Shown piece by piece: positions 1-9,791 of a DNA stretch of 64,000 nt (position 1 is its first letter; each line of letters opens with the position of its first letter). A program made the translations under genes and the position numbers. Source of the DNA: Capnocytophaga canimorsus (GTDB lineage Bacteria; Bacteroidota; Bacteroidia; Flavobacteriales; Flavobacteriaceae); NCBI RefSeq assembly GCF_002302565.1, contig NZ_CP022382.1, forward strand, positions 753,001 to 817,000, written 5' to 3'. Below the pieces are notes generated by a model. The model was given only the letters and a program-made list of their open reading frames with translations, did not search any database and was not told the origin of the DNA.

Positions 1-1070
1 GTTTCTACATTAAAACCAGATTGCGGTCGGTAAGCTACATTAAACCAACCTTCCAAATCAAGATTGGTATCAATGCGTAACATTCTGGAAATGCTCAAAA
101 ATTGCTTCATAATGTTCTTTATAGCTTGCTCATCTTCCTTATCAAGCAAATGATTAACATTTTCATTTATAACAATTTCATAAGTTTTATTGTCCCAATC
201 TTTTACATCATTGCTTATCGCATTTACTTGCTTCAAATCAGTATAAGAAATCCCAGCACCATACGGCACATACAATATTTTTGAGAAATTACGCAAATTA
301 GGATGTGCATTCACGAAAATATCGGATACATCGACCACCTCTTTCTTATGATAAATAGTTACGCTATCCTCTGCGTTTCTGGTGTACAAAAAATCTTTAT
401 GCGCTGATTCAACATCAGAGCGCCGATTATCGTATTCATTTCTTAAAACCGTTTTATAGGCATATACTCTGTAAAACTGATAAACTTTATCAGCAAATGT
501 CAAATAAGGCTTTGTCGTATCAATACTATGATAATCTGTTTGGCAGTACAAATCGTTAATCCAATGAGGTGTTTTACGCATATCAGGCATATAATCCTCA
601 ATTTCAAAAAATAAAAAAGGATATGCCTTATTGGCGGTCTGTACGATATGCGTGTAAGTAGCATCATCATAACGTTGGTGTGCAAAAACATAATTTCCTA
701 ATCGGAAAGAAAGATGAAAACTCAAACACGCAAATACAATAACCATAAATTGGAGAAACTGACCGAAAAGTTGCAAGGAGCTCATCGGATAAAAATGCTT
801 AAAAGCATTATTTTTAAAGAGTTGCATCAGCCAAACCACCAAAAGTATCAGCGATATAATAATCTGAAAAATAAAAAATGCGGAAGAATAGTAAATATCA
901 TAGATATCATACGTTTGTAAAGTTTCGGGGTTTTGAAAGAAAAAATATCCTACCGTAAAGAAAAAAATATGAATCACAAAGGCTACACATAGCATCCAAA
1001 CGATTTTGGTATTCCAAAGGGAAGGATACCGAGCCAACAAATATTGATTGATTTGATGAATAAATTTCAT
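1..1070 (-). CDS. Membrane protein, partial (runs off left edge), likely partner of the ABC ATPase
   Basis: Reading the minus strand from the ATG at 1070 gives an open frame of about 356 codons with no stop before the window edge, so the C-terminus is missing. The N-terminus has three strongly hydrophobic stretches (about residues 22-45, 58-85 and 98-122), followed by a long polar, probably extracytoplasmic region. It starts 12 bp after the stop of the ABC ATPase at 1083-2234, so the two are probably one transcript and this is likely the membrane component or a partner. I do not recognise the family. Function in export or membrane remodelling is inferred from context only. Confidence 0.75.
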   Translation of the reverse strand, partial: MKFIHQINQYLLARYPSLWNTKIVWMLCVAFVIHIFFFTVGYFFFQNPETLQTYDIYDIYYSSAFFIFQIIISLILLVVWLMQLFKNNAFKHFYPMSSLQLFGQFLQFMVIVFACLSFHLSFRLGNYVFAHQRYDDATYTHIVQTANKAYPFLFFEIEDYMPDMRKTPHWINDLYCQTDYHSIDTTKPYLTFADKVYQFYRVYAYKTVLRNEYDNRRSDVESAHKDFLYTRNAEDSVTIYHKKEVVDVSDIFVNAHPNLRNFSKILYVPYGAGISYTDLKQVNAISNDVKDWDNKTYEIVINENVNHLLDKEDEQAIKNIMKQFLSISRMLRIDTNLDLEGWFNVAYRPQSGFNVE

Positions 1071-1082
1071 AGTTTGAATCAT

Positions 1083-2234
1083 TTAGTTTACAAAAAAACG
1101 ACGTGTAGATAAAGTAATATCTCGAAGATATGTGATAGGAATTTTATGTCTTCCTAAGGCAATAAGCACCTCGCTCAAAGGAAGATTTGTATCAAAATAC
1201 ACTACAAAAATTCCCCCATTAAATTGAATCTGTTCTAACGGAAGTTCTTCAAAAACTTGCATCAGTTGCTCACGTGTAGCCGAGGTGTCTATCTCAATGA
1301 TACGGGCTTGTGGTGTTTTCATTTGAGAGGATTTCAAATCCTGATACTTACCTTGTTTTAAGAAGATGACCTGATCTGAATTTTTTTCCACCTCATAGAG
1401 TTGTTGTGAGCTAAGTATCAAAGCTATAGGATGACTCAAAGAAGCGCATATCGATTTCAAATCTTCCAATATCACTTGCTGTGCCAATACATCAAGATTT
1501 GCCAAAGGTTCATCCAGCAACAAAATTTCGGGCTTGCGAAGTAACGTACGTGCCAACTCAAAACGCATTTTATAACCAGAAGATAATTCGCTCCACTTCA
1601 AGTGTCTATATTTCCAAAGCCCTAAACGAGCTACCATCATCAGTACACGAGGTTCTATCTCATCAGGTGAAGTCCCGTAATTAGAAAGCACAAAGCGTAA
1701 GTTGTCCAGCAAACTTCCGTACCACTTTTCGGTACGTTGCGGAATGTAAACCAGCTTAGTACGTAAATCATAAGCATCCTTAGGTTTAGAATTGAAATGA
1801 TATTTTAGGTTCCCCACATTATGGCTAAGATCTTTGGCTAAAATACGGAGCAAGGTTGTTTTTCCATTACCGTTTTCACCTACTAATCCGTAAATTTCTC
1901 CTTTTTTTATGCTAATTGATATGGGAGATAGGTAAAATTTCCCGATACCATAACTCTTAGCAATACCTTTGGCTTCAAGTACTGGAAGGCTACGATCAGC
2001 TACTGTTACTGAGAATTTACCAATATCTTCAAGCAATTCAAGTGATTTTGTTATAAAATCTGCTTCTTCGGATTCGTGATGCGATTTCCAATCCGTTAAA
2101 GCAATACATCGACGATAGATATCCATATCTTGTGTGTCAGCAGCCACGTCAAGCAAACGCCGAAATCCAAGGATAGTATCTTTATTTTCAAAGAACTGCC
2201 TTACCTCCGAAACTCGTTTTTGATGATCAGTCAT
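1083..2234 (-). CDS. ABC transporter ATP-binding protein with N-terminal extension
   Basis: A 383-residue cytoplasmic ATPase subunit. Walker A is GENGNGKTT (about residues 119-127), a Q-loop lies near 166, the signature LSSGYKMR at 217-224, and Walker B ILLLDEP at 237-243. About 85 residues precede the nucleotide-binding domain; this charged, helical extension is not part of the usual fold. About 80 residues follow the core. The signature (LSSGY rather than LSGGQ) is diverged, as in some ABC-2 type exporters. The membrane protein at 1-1070 follows directly on the same strand. The substrate cannot be told from the sequence. Confidence 0.88.
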   Translation of the reverse strand: MTDHQKRVSEVRQFFENKDTILGFRRLLDVAADTQDMDIYRRCIALTDWKSHHESEEADFITKSLELLEDIGKFSVTVADRSLPVLEAKGIAKSYGIGKFYLSPISISIKKGEIYGLVGENGNGKTTLLRILAKDLSHNVGNLKYHFNSKPKDAYDLRTKLVYIPQRTEKWYGSLLDNLRFVLSNYGTSPDEIEPRVLMMVARLGLWKYRHLKWSELSSGYKMRFELARTLLRKPEILLLDEPLANLDVLAQQVILEDLKSICASLSHPIALILSSQQLYEVEKNSDQVIFLKQGKYQDLKSSQMKTPQARIIEIDTSATREQLMQVFEELPLEQIQFNGGIFVVYFDTNLPLSEVLIALGRHKIPITYLRDITLSTRRFFVN

Positions 2235-2579
2235 ACTCTATTTTTAATCCGTTTAGGGCATAAAAGTACTATTTTTTTACAAACAATGGTTAAACAACAG
2301 CCCTTTATAGCTATTTTTCTCTTTTTTATATGAAGCATAATAAGTTGATACATTATAAAAGTAAAATTATAGCTATCTTTGATGATTTGATTCATATTTC
2401 AGTGCCCAGTTTTAGCGTTTATCAAAAAACGGAAGAATGGGATGGGATGATTTTTAGAGAGCATAACGGTTTGTGGTTTTTGTAAAAATCGTATCTTTGC
2501 CTGATTTTAAAGTAAAAAAGATTTTATTTTACTCTCACTAACAACTTTAAATCAATTACTTAAATTTTAAAAATAATTT
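2235..2579. other. Intergenic region (345 bp) between divergent ABC ATPase and pheT
   Basis: AT-rich spacer without a credible coding frame. The only strong signal is the pheT promoter near 2470-2499. A second TAnnTTTG-like octamer (TATCTTTG, about 2373-2380) lies upstream and could be an alternative start or chance. A short stretch around 2400-2460 has slightly higher GC but opens only very short frames. I see no hairpin-plus-T-run or RNA gene. Confidence 0.5.
2470..2499 (+). promoter_or_regulatory. Bacteroidota-type promoter of pheT
   Basis: TTTG at 2470-2473, an 18-bp spacer, then TATCTTTG at 2492-2499, matching the -33/-7 consensus of the primary sigma factor in this phylum. It leaves a leader of about 75 nt before the pheT ATG. 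Confidence 0.65.
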
Positions 2580-5009
2580 ATGAAGATTTCATACAATTGG
2601 GTTAAGAGTTTTATCAAAACGGATTGGAGTTCGGAACAAACAGCGGCTTTATTGACCGATTTAGGACTTGAAGTAGAAGGCATTGAAACCTTTGAAAGTG
2701 TCAAAGGCGGACTTAAAGGCGTAGTCGTAGGGCACGTTTTACAATGTGAGCAACACCCAAATGCCGACCGATTGAAAGTAACGAAAGTAGATATTGGGGA
2801 AGGCAACGTACTACAAATTGTTTGTGGCGCTCCTAATGTGGCACAAGGGCAAAAAGTGCCTGTAGCAACCATCGGTACAATATTATATGATGAAAACGGA
2901 AATCCTTTTGAAATTAAAAAAGGTAAAATCCGAGGCGAGGAAAGTTATGGTATGATTTGTGCCGAAGATGAGCTTGGGCTCGGTAAAGGTCACGAAGGTA
3001 TTTTGGTTTTAGATGATAAATACGAGCCTGGAACACCTTGTAGTGAAGTCTTTGAAGTAGAAACCGATGAGGTTTTTGAAATAGGGCTAACCCCTAATCG
3101 AGCCGATGCAATGAGCCATTACGGAGTGGCGCGTGATTTAAGGGCAGGAATGCTCCAAAAAGGAATTTCTTTGCAGATGATAACGCCTTCAGTAACTAAG
3201 TTTCACGTGGATAATCGTCTGGTAAAACTTGATGTAGAAGTTATTGATAAAGAATTAGCACCACGTTACGCTGGAGTTACAATTAGTGGGGTTAAAGTCA
3301 CGGAATCTCCAATGTGGTTACAAAACAGACTGAAAGCCATTGGTGTAAATCCTAAAAACAATGTGGTAGATGCAACCAATTACGTACTACATCAGTTGGG
3401 GCAACCGCTACACGCCTTTGATGCCGACCAAATATGTGGGAAAAAAGTAGTGGTTAAAAAAGCAGAAGCAGGAGCTAAATTTACCACTTTAGATGGTGTC
3501 GAGCGAACATTAGATGCTGAAGATTTAATGATTTACGATGCCGATAAGCCTTTGTGCATAGCTGGAGTTTTAGGCGGAATGCACTCTGCAGTAAGTGAGC
3601 GTACTAAAAATATATTCTTGGAGAGTGCTTATTTTAACCCTGTTAGCGTTCGCAAAAGTGCGAAAAGACACGGATTAAGTACCGATGCTTCTTTCCGTTT
3701 TGAGCGAGGTATCAATATCGCTGATGTTAAGTATGCACTAATGCACACTGCTTTACTAATTCAGAAAGTAGCTGGTGGTGAAATTTCGTCCGACATTGTG
3801 GACTTATATCCCAAAAAACAAGAAGAGTTTCAAGTATTTTTGACCTTTGAAAAAGTAAATAAGCTGATAGGGCAAGTCATTCCAAGTGATGATATTAAAG
3901 GAATTTTACATTCATTAGATATTAAAATCAATTCCGTAACAGAGCGCGGATTAGGGCTTTTAGTACCTTCTTATCGCGTAGATGTACAAAGAGAGGTTGA
4001 TGTAATAGAGGAGATTTTACGTGTGTATGGTTACAATAATGTGGAATTTTCCAATAAGATTAACGCATCAATGTCGCACTCTTCCAAATACGATGACCAT
4101 AATGTACAGAATGTAGTAGGAGCACAACTTATCGGACAAGGTTTTTATGAGATTATGACTAACAGTTTGGTGCCTGAAAAATTCATTTCACAATACGAAA
4201 CTGATGCACAAGCAGCCGTTAAAATTCTAAATCCACTTAGCAATGACTTGAGTTTTATGCGTCGTAATTTGCTTTTCTCTGGCTTAGAATCAGTAGCTTA
4301 TAATTTGAATAGAAGACATAACGATTTAAAATTCTTTGAGTTTGGAAAAACTTATGCAAAATCGGATAAAGATTACTTGGAAAATAAACACTTGATGATT
4401 TATCTCTCTGGAAATAAAACCGACGAACATTGGGGAGAAGCTCAACAAAAATCTGATTTTTTCCAACTAAAAGGAGTAGTAAACGCTATTTTTGAGCGAT
4501 TGAATTTGAAAAATGTAACTGAACTTCCCATAGCACCTATTTCTGTTTGTCAAGAAGGTTTACAGTTAGTGTTTCAAGATCAAGTCATAGGTGTGATTGG
4601 AGTAGTTAAATCCAAGATACTTAAGGATTTCGGCATCAAGCAAGAAGTGCTTTTTGCCGATTTGAATTGGAGTGAATTGTTGAACCAAATTAAGGAACAA
4701 AAAATAGTTTACAAGGAAATTTCAAAATTTCCAGGAGTGCGACGTGATTTGGCTTTGCTTGTTGATGAAGATGTACTATTCAAAGCAATTTATGATTTAG
4801 CATTTGCAACCGAAAAATCTATTTTGAAAAATGTGAGTTTGTTTGACGTTTATCAAGGGAACAAACTTCCGCAAGGGAAGAAAAGTTATGCGGTAAGTTT
4901 TTCGTTACAAGATGACAATAAAACATTAACAGACAAGCAAATTGATAAAACGATGCAAAAGATACAGCAACAACTTCAGGAGAAGTTAGGGGCTGTTCTA
5001 CGAGATTAA
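2580..5009 (+). CDS. pheT: Phenylalanine--tRNA ligase beta subunit
   Basis: An 809-residue beta subunit of the cytoplasmic (alphabeta)2 phenylalanyl-tRNA synthetase, which charges tRNA-Phe. The N-terminus (MKISYNWVKSFI) is typical. It is followed by the EMAP-like tRNA-binding OB fold (about 40-150, with HPNADRLKV), the B3/B4 editing region (about 215-385), B5 (about 400-475), the catalytic-like module, and a C-terminal FDX-ACB anticodon-binding domain (about 715-808, ISKFPGVRRDLALLV). The length is normal for the family. pheS is not adjacent. The promoter at 2470-2499 supports single-gene transcription. Confidence 0.98.
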   Translation: MKISYNWVKSFIKTDWSSEQTAALLTDLGLEVEGIETFESVKGGLKGVVVGHVLQCEQHPNADRLKVTKVDIGEGNVLQIVCGAPNVAQGQKVPVATIGTILYDENGNPFEIKKGKIRGEESYGMICAEDELGLGKGHEGILVLDDKYEPGTPCSEVFEVETDEVFEIGLTPNRADAMSHYGVARDLRAGMLQKGISLQMITPSVTKFHVDNRLVKLDVEVIDKELAPRYAGVTISGVKVTESPMWLQNRLKAIGVNPKNNVVDATNYVLHQLGQPLHAFDADQICGKKVVVKKAEAGAKFTTLDGVERTLDAEDLMIYDADKPLCIAGVLGGMHSAVSERTKNIFLESAYFNPVSVRKSAKRHGLSTDASFRFERGINIADVKYALMHTALLIQKVAGGEISSDIVDLYPKKQEEFQVFLTFEKVNKLIGQVIPSDDIKGILHSLDIKINSVTERGLGLLVPSYRVDVQREVDVIEEILRVYGYNNVEFSNKINASMSHSSKYDDHNVQNVVGAQLIGQGFYEIMTNSLVPEKFISQYETDAQAAVKILNPLSNDLSFMRRNLLFSGLESVAYNLNRRHNDLKFFEFGKTYAKSDKDYLENKHLMIYLSGNKTDEHWGEAQQKSDFFQLKGVVNAIFERLNLKNVTELPIAPISVCQEGLQLVFQDQVIGVIGVVKSKILKDFGIKQEVLFADLNWSELLNQIKEQKIVYKEISKFPGVRRDLALLVDEDVLFKAIYDLAFATEKSILKNVSLFDVYQGNKLPQGKKSYAVSFSLQDDNKTLTDKQIDKTMQKIQQQLQEKLGAVLRD

Positions 5010-5073
5010 ATGCTTGAAATACATAAATTCTCACCATTATAGTAGTAGGTTTACGAATTTATAAGTTTAAAAA

Positions 5074-5104
5074 TTTGGATATTTCAAATTAAAATATATT
5101 TTTG
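5074..5104 (+). promoter_or_regulatory. Bacteroidota-type promoter of the DUF2795 gene
   Basis: TTTG at 5074-5077, a 19-bp spacer, TATTTTTG at 5097-5104. The ATG follows 26 bp later at 5131. Confidence 0.6.
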
Positions 5105-5130
5105 CACAAATTTTTAAAATCTATCAAATT

Positions 5131-5352
5131 ATGTATTGGACATTAGAATTAGCATCTTATTTGAGCGATGCTCCTTGGCCGGCTACAAAAGATGAGTTGA
5201 TTGACTATGCTATCCGTACAGGTGCCCCTTTAGAGGTAGTTGAAAACCTACAATCTCTTGAAGATGAAGGTGATATGTATGAATCAATAGAAGAGATTTG
5301 GCCTGATTATCCTTCTGAAGAAGATTACCTTTGGAATGAAGACGAATATTAA
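5131..5352 (+). CDS. DUF2795-family small acidic protein
   Basis: A 73-residue, strongly acidic protein beginning MYWTLELASYLSDAPWPATK with an Asp/Glu-rich C-terminal half (EEIWPDYPSEEDYLWNEDEY). The WPATKDELIDYA segment matches my recollection of the DUF2795 family of small Bacteroidota proteins. No signal peptide or membrane segment, so probably cytoplasmic. It has its own promoter just upstream and a terminator at 5442-5468, so it is likely monocistronic between pheT and secA. Molecular function is unknown. Confidence 0.85.
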   Translation: MYWTLELASYLSDAPWPATKDELIDYAIRTGAPLEVVENLQSLEDEGDMYESIEEIWPDYPSEEDYLWNEDEY

Positions 5353-5441
5353 TTCTGTGTAGTCACAACAGCATTTTGGAAACAAAAACGTGAGATTTTT
5401 TATAATCTCTGACAAAATTAATCCAAATAATAAAAAAATAG

Positions 5442-5468
5442 AGCCCTTTTTGTAAAGGGCTTTTTAAT
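5442..5468 (+). terminator. Rho-independent terminator after the DUF2795 gene
   Basis: Arms AGCCCTTT (5442-5449) and AAAGGGCT (5454-5461) with a 4-nt loop, then a T-rich tract. It separates this small gene from secA. Confidence 0.8.
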
Positions 5469-5567
5469 TTTCTGTATATTTGGCAGTTCAAAAAATATTG
5501 GTACGTTTATTGCGTTTCAAGGCAAATAGAAAATCAAAGATTATAAAATTCAGAAGTAAAGAAAATT

Positions 5568-8500
5568 ATGAGTATTGTTAATTCATTAATTAAAATTTTT
5601 GTTGGAGATAAAGCAAAAAAAGATATTAAAGCTATAGAGCCTATCGTGGCAAAAATCAAAACTTATGCCGCTGATTTAGAGAAAGTTTCTAATGATGAGC
5701 TACGCGCAAAAACCATTGAGTTTAAGCAACGTATTGGACAGGCAAGAGCCAAATGGGACGAAAAAATAGCCGATTTACAACAACAAGCTGATCAAACTGA
5801 AGATATCGACAAAAAGGAAGATTTCTATACAGAAATTGACAAACTCAATGTTGAAGCATATGAAGTTTCAGAAAAAACACTTAATGAGTTGCTTGCTGAG
5901 GCTTTTGCCGTGATGAAAGAAACAGCGCGCCGATTTTCTCAAAATGAGACTATTGAGGTTACCGCAACTCCTTTTGACCGAGAGCTTTCTGCTACAAAAA
6001 CTTATGTTTCTTTACAAGATGATAAAGCGATTTGGAAAAACTCTTGGGATGCCGCAGGTAAGGCTGTCACTTGGGATATGGTGCATTATGACGTGCAACT
6101 TATAGGTGGTATTGCCTTACATCAGGGTAAAATTGCTGAGATGCAAACAGGGGAAGGAAAAACTTTGGTGGCTACTTTACCCGTATATGTTAATGCTCTT
6201 ACCGGAAAAGGAGTGCATTTGGTTACTGTAAACGATTATTTAGCACGTCGTGATAGTGCCTGGATGGGACCTCTGTTTGAGTTTCACGGCTTGAGAGTAG
6301 ATTGTATTGATAATCACAGACCTAATTCTGAAGAACGTCGCAAAGCTTACGAAGCTGACATTACCTACGGAACGAATAATGAGTTCGGTTTCGATTATTT
6401 ACGTGACAATATGGCGCATACTTCAGCCGATTTAGTACAGCGCTCCCATAATTTTGCCATTGTCGATGAGGTCGATTCCGTTCTAATTGACGATGCACGA
6501 ACTCCACTAATCATTTCAGGACCTACCCCAAAAGGCGAACTCCACGAGTTTGATGCTCTCAAACCTGTTGTTGCCGATTTGGTCACCAAACAACGTACGT
6601 ATTTAACTGGAGTTCTTGCCGAGGCTAAAAAACTAATTGCAGAAGGTAATGTAAAAGACGGAGGATTTTTACTACTCCGAGTATATAGAGGATTACCTAA
6701 AAATAAGGCACTTATCAAATTCTTAAGTGAAGAAGGAGTGAAGCAAATTCTGCAAAAAACGGAAAACTTCTATATGCAAGACAATAACAGAGAGATGCCA
6801 AAAGTAGATGAGGAACTTTACTTTGTTATTGACGAAAAAAACAATCAAATAGAACTTACTGATAAAGGTTTCAGAGATATTTCTTTTGGAGGAGATAAAA
6901 ATTTCTTTGTATTGCCCGATATCGGTATTGAAATTGCTAATATTGAAAAACAAGGGCTTCCTATTGAAGAAGAAGCAAATCTAAAAGATAAACTTTTCCA
7001 AGATTTTAATGTCAAAAGCGAACGTATTCATACTTTGAATCAGCTACTTAAGGCATATATTTTGTTTGAGAAAGATGTAGAGTATGTAGTTATCGACAAC
7101 AAAGTACTCATCGTTGATGAACAAACTGGACGTATTATGGACGGACGTCGCTATTCCGACGGATTGCATCAAGCCATTGAAGCTAAGGAAAATGTTAAAA
7201 TCGAAGCAGCAACCCAAACCTATGCCACTATCACGTTACAGAATTATTTCCGTATGTACAATAAATTGGCGGGAATGACTGGTACGGCGATTACCGAAGC
7301 AGGTGAGTTTTGGGAAATCTACAAATTGGATGTAATGGAAATTCCAACCAATCGTCCGATTGCCAGAAAAGACCAAAACGATTTAATCTACAAGACAAAA
7401 CGCGAAAAATATAACGCAGTAATTGATGAGGTAACCAGACTTTCTGAGCAAGGACGACCAGTACTTATCGGTACTACTTCCGTAGAGGTTTCCGAATTGT
7501 TAAGCCGAATGCTTACAATGCGTAAAATACCCCATAATGTGCTTAACGCAAAATTGCATAAAAAAGAAGCTGACATTGTGGCAGAAGCAGGAAAATCAGG
7601 AGTGGTTACCATAGCAACCAATATGGCAGGTAGGGGTACCGACATTAAGCTTACCGAAGCAGTTAAAAATGCAGGTGGTTTAGCAATTATCGGAACCGAA
7701 CGCCACGATTCTCGTCGTGTAGACAGACAGTTGCGTGGACGTTCAGGACGACAAGGTGACCCTGGAAGTTCCCTCTTCTACGTATCTCTTGAAGACAACT
7801 TAATGCGACTTTTCGGTTCCGACAGAATTGCTCGTATGATGGATCGTTTAGGACACAAAGAAGGTGATGTAATTCAGCATTCTATGATGACTAAACACAT
7901 TGAAAGGGCTCAGAAGAAGGTAGAAGAAAACAGTTTTGGCGTACGTAAACGTTTGCTTGAGTATGACGACGTGATGAATGCACAACGTGAGGTGATTTAC
8001 AAGCGCCGCCGAAATGCCTTGGAAGGTAAGCGCCTTAAAGTAGATTTAGCCAATATGATTTTTGATACTTGCGAAGTAATTCTTCAAAGTAACAAACCTG
8101 CCAACGATTATCGTAATTTTGAGTTCGAGGTTATCAAATATTTTTCTTTAAAAACACAAATTACGGAAGGAGAATTTGCTAAAAAATCAGTAAACGAGCT
8201 AGTTTCTATCTTGTACTACGAAATTTTGAAGCACTACCAAAACAAAACCGAACGAAGCGCAGCAACGGCTTTTCCTGTGATTAAATCGGTGTACGAAAAC
8301 CCATCAAATCATTATGAGCGCATTGTGGTTCCGTTTACTGACGGGCAAAAAACACTCAATATCGTTACTGATTTGAAAGAAGCCTACGAATCTCAAGGCA
8401 AAAAATTAATCAATGACTTTGAAAAGAATATTACTTTAGCCATCATTGATGAAGAATGGAAGACTCACCTTCGTAAAATGGACGAACTCAAACAATCCGT

Positions 8501-8927
8501 TCAATTAGCAGTACACGAACAAAAAGACCCGTTACTGATTTACAAGTTTGAGGCTTTCCAATTGTTCAAATCGATGATTGAAAGAGTGAATAAGGAGATT
8601 GTTTCCTTCTTGTTTAAGGGGGAATTGCCTACTCAGAATCCTGAAACCTTGCAAGAGGCTCACGTTCCGCGCCAAGTGAAGGAAAATTATCAAACTTCCA
8701 AAGAGGAAGTGCTTAATTCCGAAGAAATGGCAGAGCGTCACCGACAAGCAGGGCAAATGCCTAAGCGTCCGCAAGTAACAGAAACCATTGTTCGCGAACA
8801 ACCTAAAATAGGGCGAAATGAACGTGTGACCATTCAAAACATCCTTAGCGGAGAAATTAAGGAACTCAAATTTAAACAAGCACTTCCTTTACTAGAACGA
8901 GGAGAGTGGGTAGTAAAAACAAAATAA
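5568..8927 (+). CDS. secA: Preprotein translocase ATPase SecA
   Basis: A 1119-residue motor ATPase that drives unfolded preproteins through SecYEG at the inner membrane. Walker A TGEGKT lies at about 194-199 and the DEVDS box at 300-304, followed by DDARTPLIISG. The second ATPase lobe carries TNMAGRGTD and QLRGRSGRQGDPG. It is longer than the roughly 900 residues of the E. coli protein, mainly because of extra sequence near 320-560. The C-terminus ends GEWVVKTK and has no CxCxSG...CH zinc knuckle. The glycosyltransferase start codon follows 3 bp after the stop, so the two are probably co-transcribed. Confidence 0.98.
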   Translation: MSIVNSLIKIFVGDKAKKDIKAIEPIVAKIKTYAADLEKVSNDELRAKTIEFKQRIGQARAKWDEKIADLQQQADQTEDIDKKEDFYTEIDKLNVEAYEVSEKTLNELLAEAFAVMKETARRFSQNETIEVTATPFDRELSATKTYVSLQDDKAIWKNSWDAAGKAVTWDMVHYDVQLIGGIALHQGKIAEMQTGEGKTLVATLPVYVNALTGKGVHLVTVNDYLARRDSAWMGPLFEFHGLRVDCIDNHRPNSEERRKAYEADITYGTNNEFGFDYLRDNMAHTSADLVQRSHNFAIVDEVDSVLIDDARTPLIISGPTPKGELHEFDALKPVVADLVTKQRTYLTGVLAEAKKLIAEGNVKDGGFLLLRVYRGLPKNKALIKFLSEEGVKQILQKTENFYMQDNNREMPKVDEELYFVIDEKNNQIELTDKGFRDISFGGDKNFFVLPDIGIEIANIEKQGLPIEEEANLKDKLFQDFNVKSERIHTLNQLLKAYILFEKDVEYVVIDNKVLIVDEQTGRIMDGRRYSDGLHQAIEAKENVKIEAATQTYATITLQNYFRMYNKLAGMTGTAITEAGEFWEIYKLDVMEIPTNRPIARKDQNDLIYKTKREKYNAVIDEVTRLSEQGRPVLIGTTSVEVSELLSRMLTMRKIPHNVLNAKLHKKEADIVAEAGKSGVVTIATNMAGRGTDIKLTEAVKNAGGLAIIGTERHDSRRVDRQLRGRSGRQGDPGSSLFYVSLEDNLMRLFGSDRIARMMDRLGHKEGDVIQHSMMTKHIERAQKKVEENSFGVRKRLLEYDDVMNAQREVIYKRRRNALEGKRLKVDLANMIFDTCEVILQSNKPANDYRNFEFEVIKYFSLKTQITEGEFAKKSVNELVSILYYEILKHYQNKTERSAATAFPVIKSVYENPSNHYERIVVPFTDGQKTLNIVTDLKEAYESQGKKLINDFEKNITLAIIDEEWKTHLRKMDELKQSVQLAVHEQKDPLLIYKFEAFQLFKSMIERVNKEIVSFLFKGELPTQNPETLQEAHVPRQVKENYQTSKEEVLNSEEMAERHRQAGQMPKRPQVTETIVREQPKIGRNERVTIQNILSGEIKELKFKQALPLLERGEWVVKTK

Positions 8928-8930
8928 CCG

Positions 8931-9791
8931 ATGATATATTTCGGTATCGTTATACCAGCTCATAATGAGGCACAGACCATCGAAGCAACACTCAACTCGC
9001 TTTTAGAACAAAGTTACAAAAGCTTTCAAATCATTGTAGTAGATGACCATTCTACTGACAACACTTCGCTTATACTAGAGCGTTTAGCTAAAAATCACTC
9101 CTGCATTCGGGTTGTTCGTAACGAAAACGGAACAACCCATTTGCCAGGAGCTAAAGTGGTAAAAGCTTTTAACGTAGGACTTCCATTTGTAACACCTAAC
9201 GCTAATGTAATTTGCAAGTTTGATGCTGATTTAATATTCCCTTCAAATTATTTAGAGCAAGTAGCTCATTATTTTACCCAATTCCCTAATATAGGAATGT
9301 GTGGCGGAGTTTGTTATATACAACACGTTAATGATTGGGTGCTTGAGGATTTGACGAATCTTGATCACCTACGCGGACCTATTAAAGCCTATCGTAAAAC
9401 TTGTTTTGAGGCTATTGGAGGGCTTAAAGAAGCTATGGGATGGGATACCGCTGACGAACTTTTGGCTCGTTTCTATGGTTGGGAAGTCAAAATTGATCCT
9501 AAATTGCACGTCAAACATCTTCGACCTACTGGTGCCGGATATAGCCGAGAAGCTCGGTATCTGCAAGGAAGCGTTTTCTACCGATTACGCTATGGTTTTT
9601 TACTTTCTTTGCTTGCTTCTGCCAAATTAGCTTATAAAAAGCATCAGTTTTCGCTATTTTTTGATTATATCATAGGATATTTCAAAGCGAAAAAGGCACT
9701 CCCCTATTTAGTTACAGCCGAGCAAGGCAAATGGATACGAGCATATCGCCGAAAAGCAATACTTCGTAAGTTTTTTCCTTTCTTAGGTTAA
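8931..9791 (+). CDS. Glycosyltransferase family 2
   Basis: A 286-residue GT-A fold enzyme. It opens with the typical GT2 strand-loop IVIPAHNEAQTIEATLNSLL and VVDDHSTDN for nucleotide-sugar binding, and KFDADLIF supplies the DxD metal motif. A hydrophobic segment around 215-250 suggests membrane association. The start lies 3 bp after the secA stop, implying coupling to it. The gene is convergent with mgtE and the two stop codons overlap. Sugar donor and acceptor (glycolipid, O-antigen or glycoprotein) cannot be told. Confidence 0.9.
   Translation: MIYFGIVIPAHNEAQTIEATLNSLLEQSYKSFQIIVVDDHSTDNTSLILERLAKNHSCIRVVRNENGTTHLPGAKVVKAFNVGLPFVTPNANVICKFDADLIFPSNYLEQVAHYFTQFPNIGMCGGVCYIQHVNDWVLEDLTNLDHLRGPIKAYRKTCFEAIGGLKEAMGWDTADELLARFYGWEVKIDPKLHVKHLRPTGAGYSREARYLQGSVFYRLRYGFLLSLLASAKLAYKKHQFSLFFDYIIGYFKAKKALPYLVTAEQGKWIRAYRRKAILRKFFPFLG

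Noticed and set aside
102-920. Small frames in the first kilobase on both strands
   Set aside because: They are shadows of the edge-truncated minus-strand gene at 1-1070, which has one uninterrupted frame with a good start.
5392-5409. Hairpin GAGATT...AATCTC after the DUF2795 gene
   Set aside because: Only 6 bp and no T-run; the terminator at 5442-5468 is far stronger.
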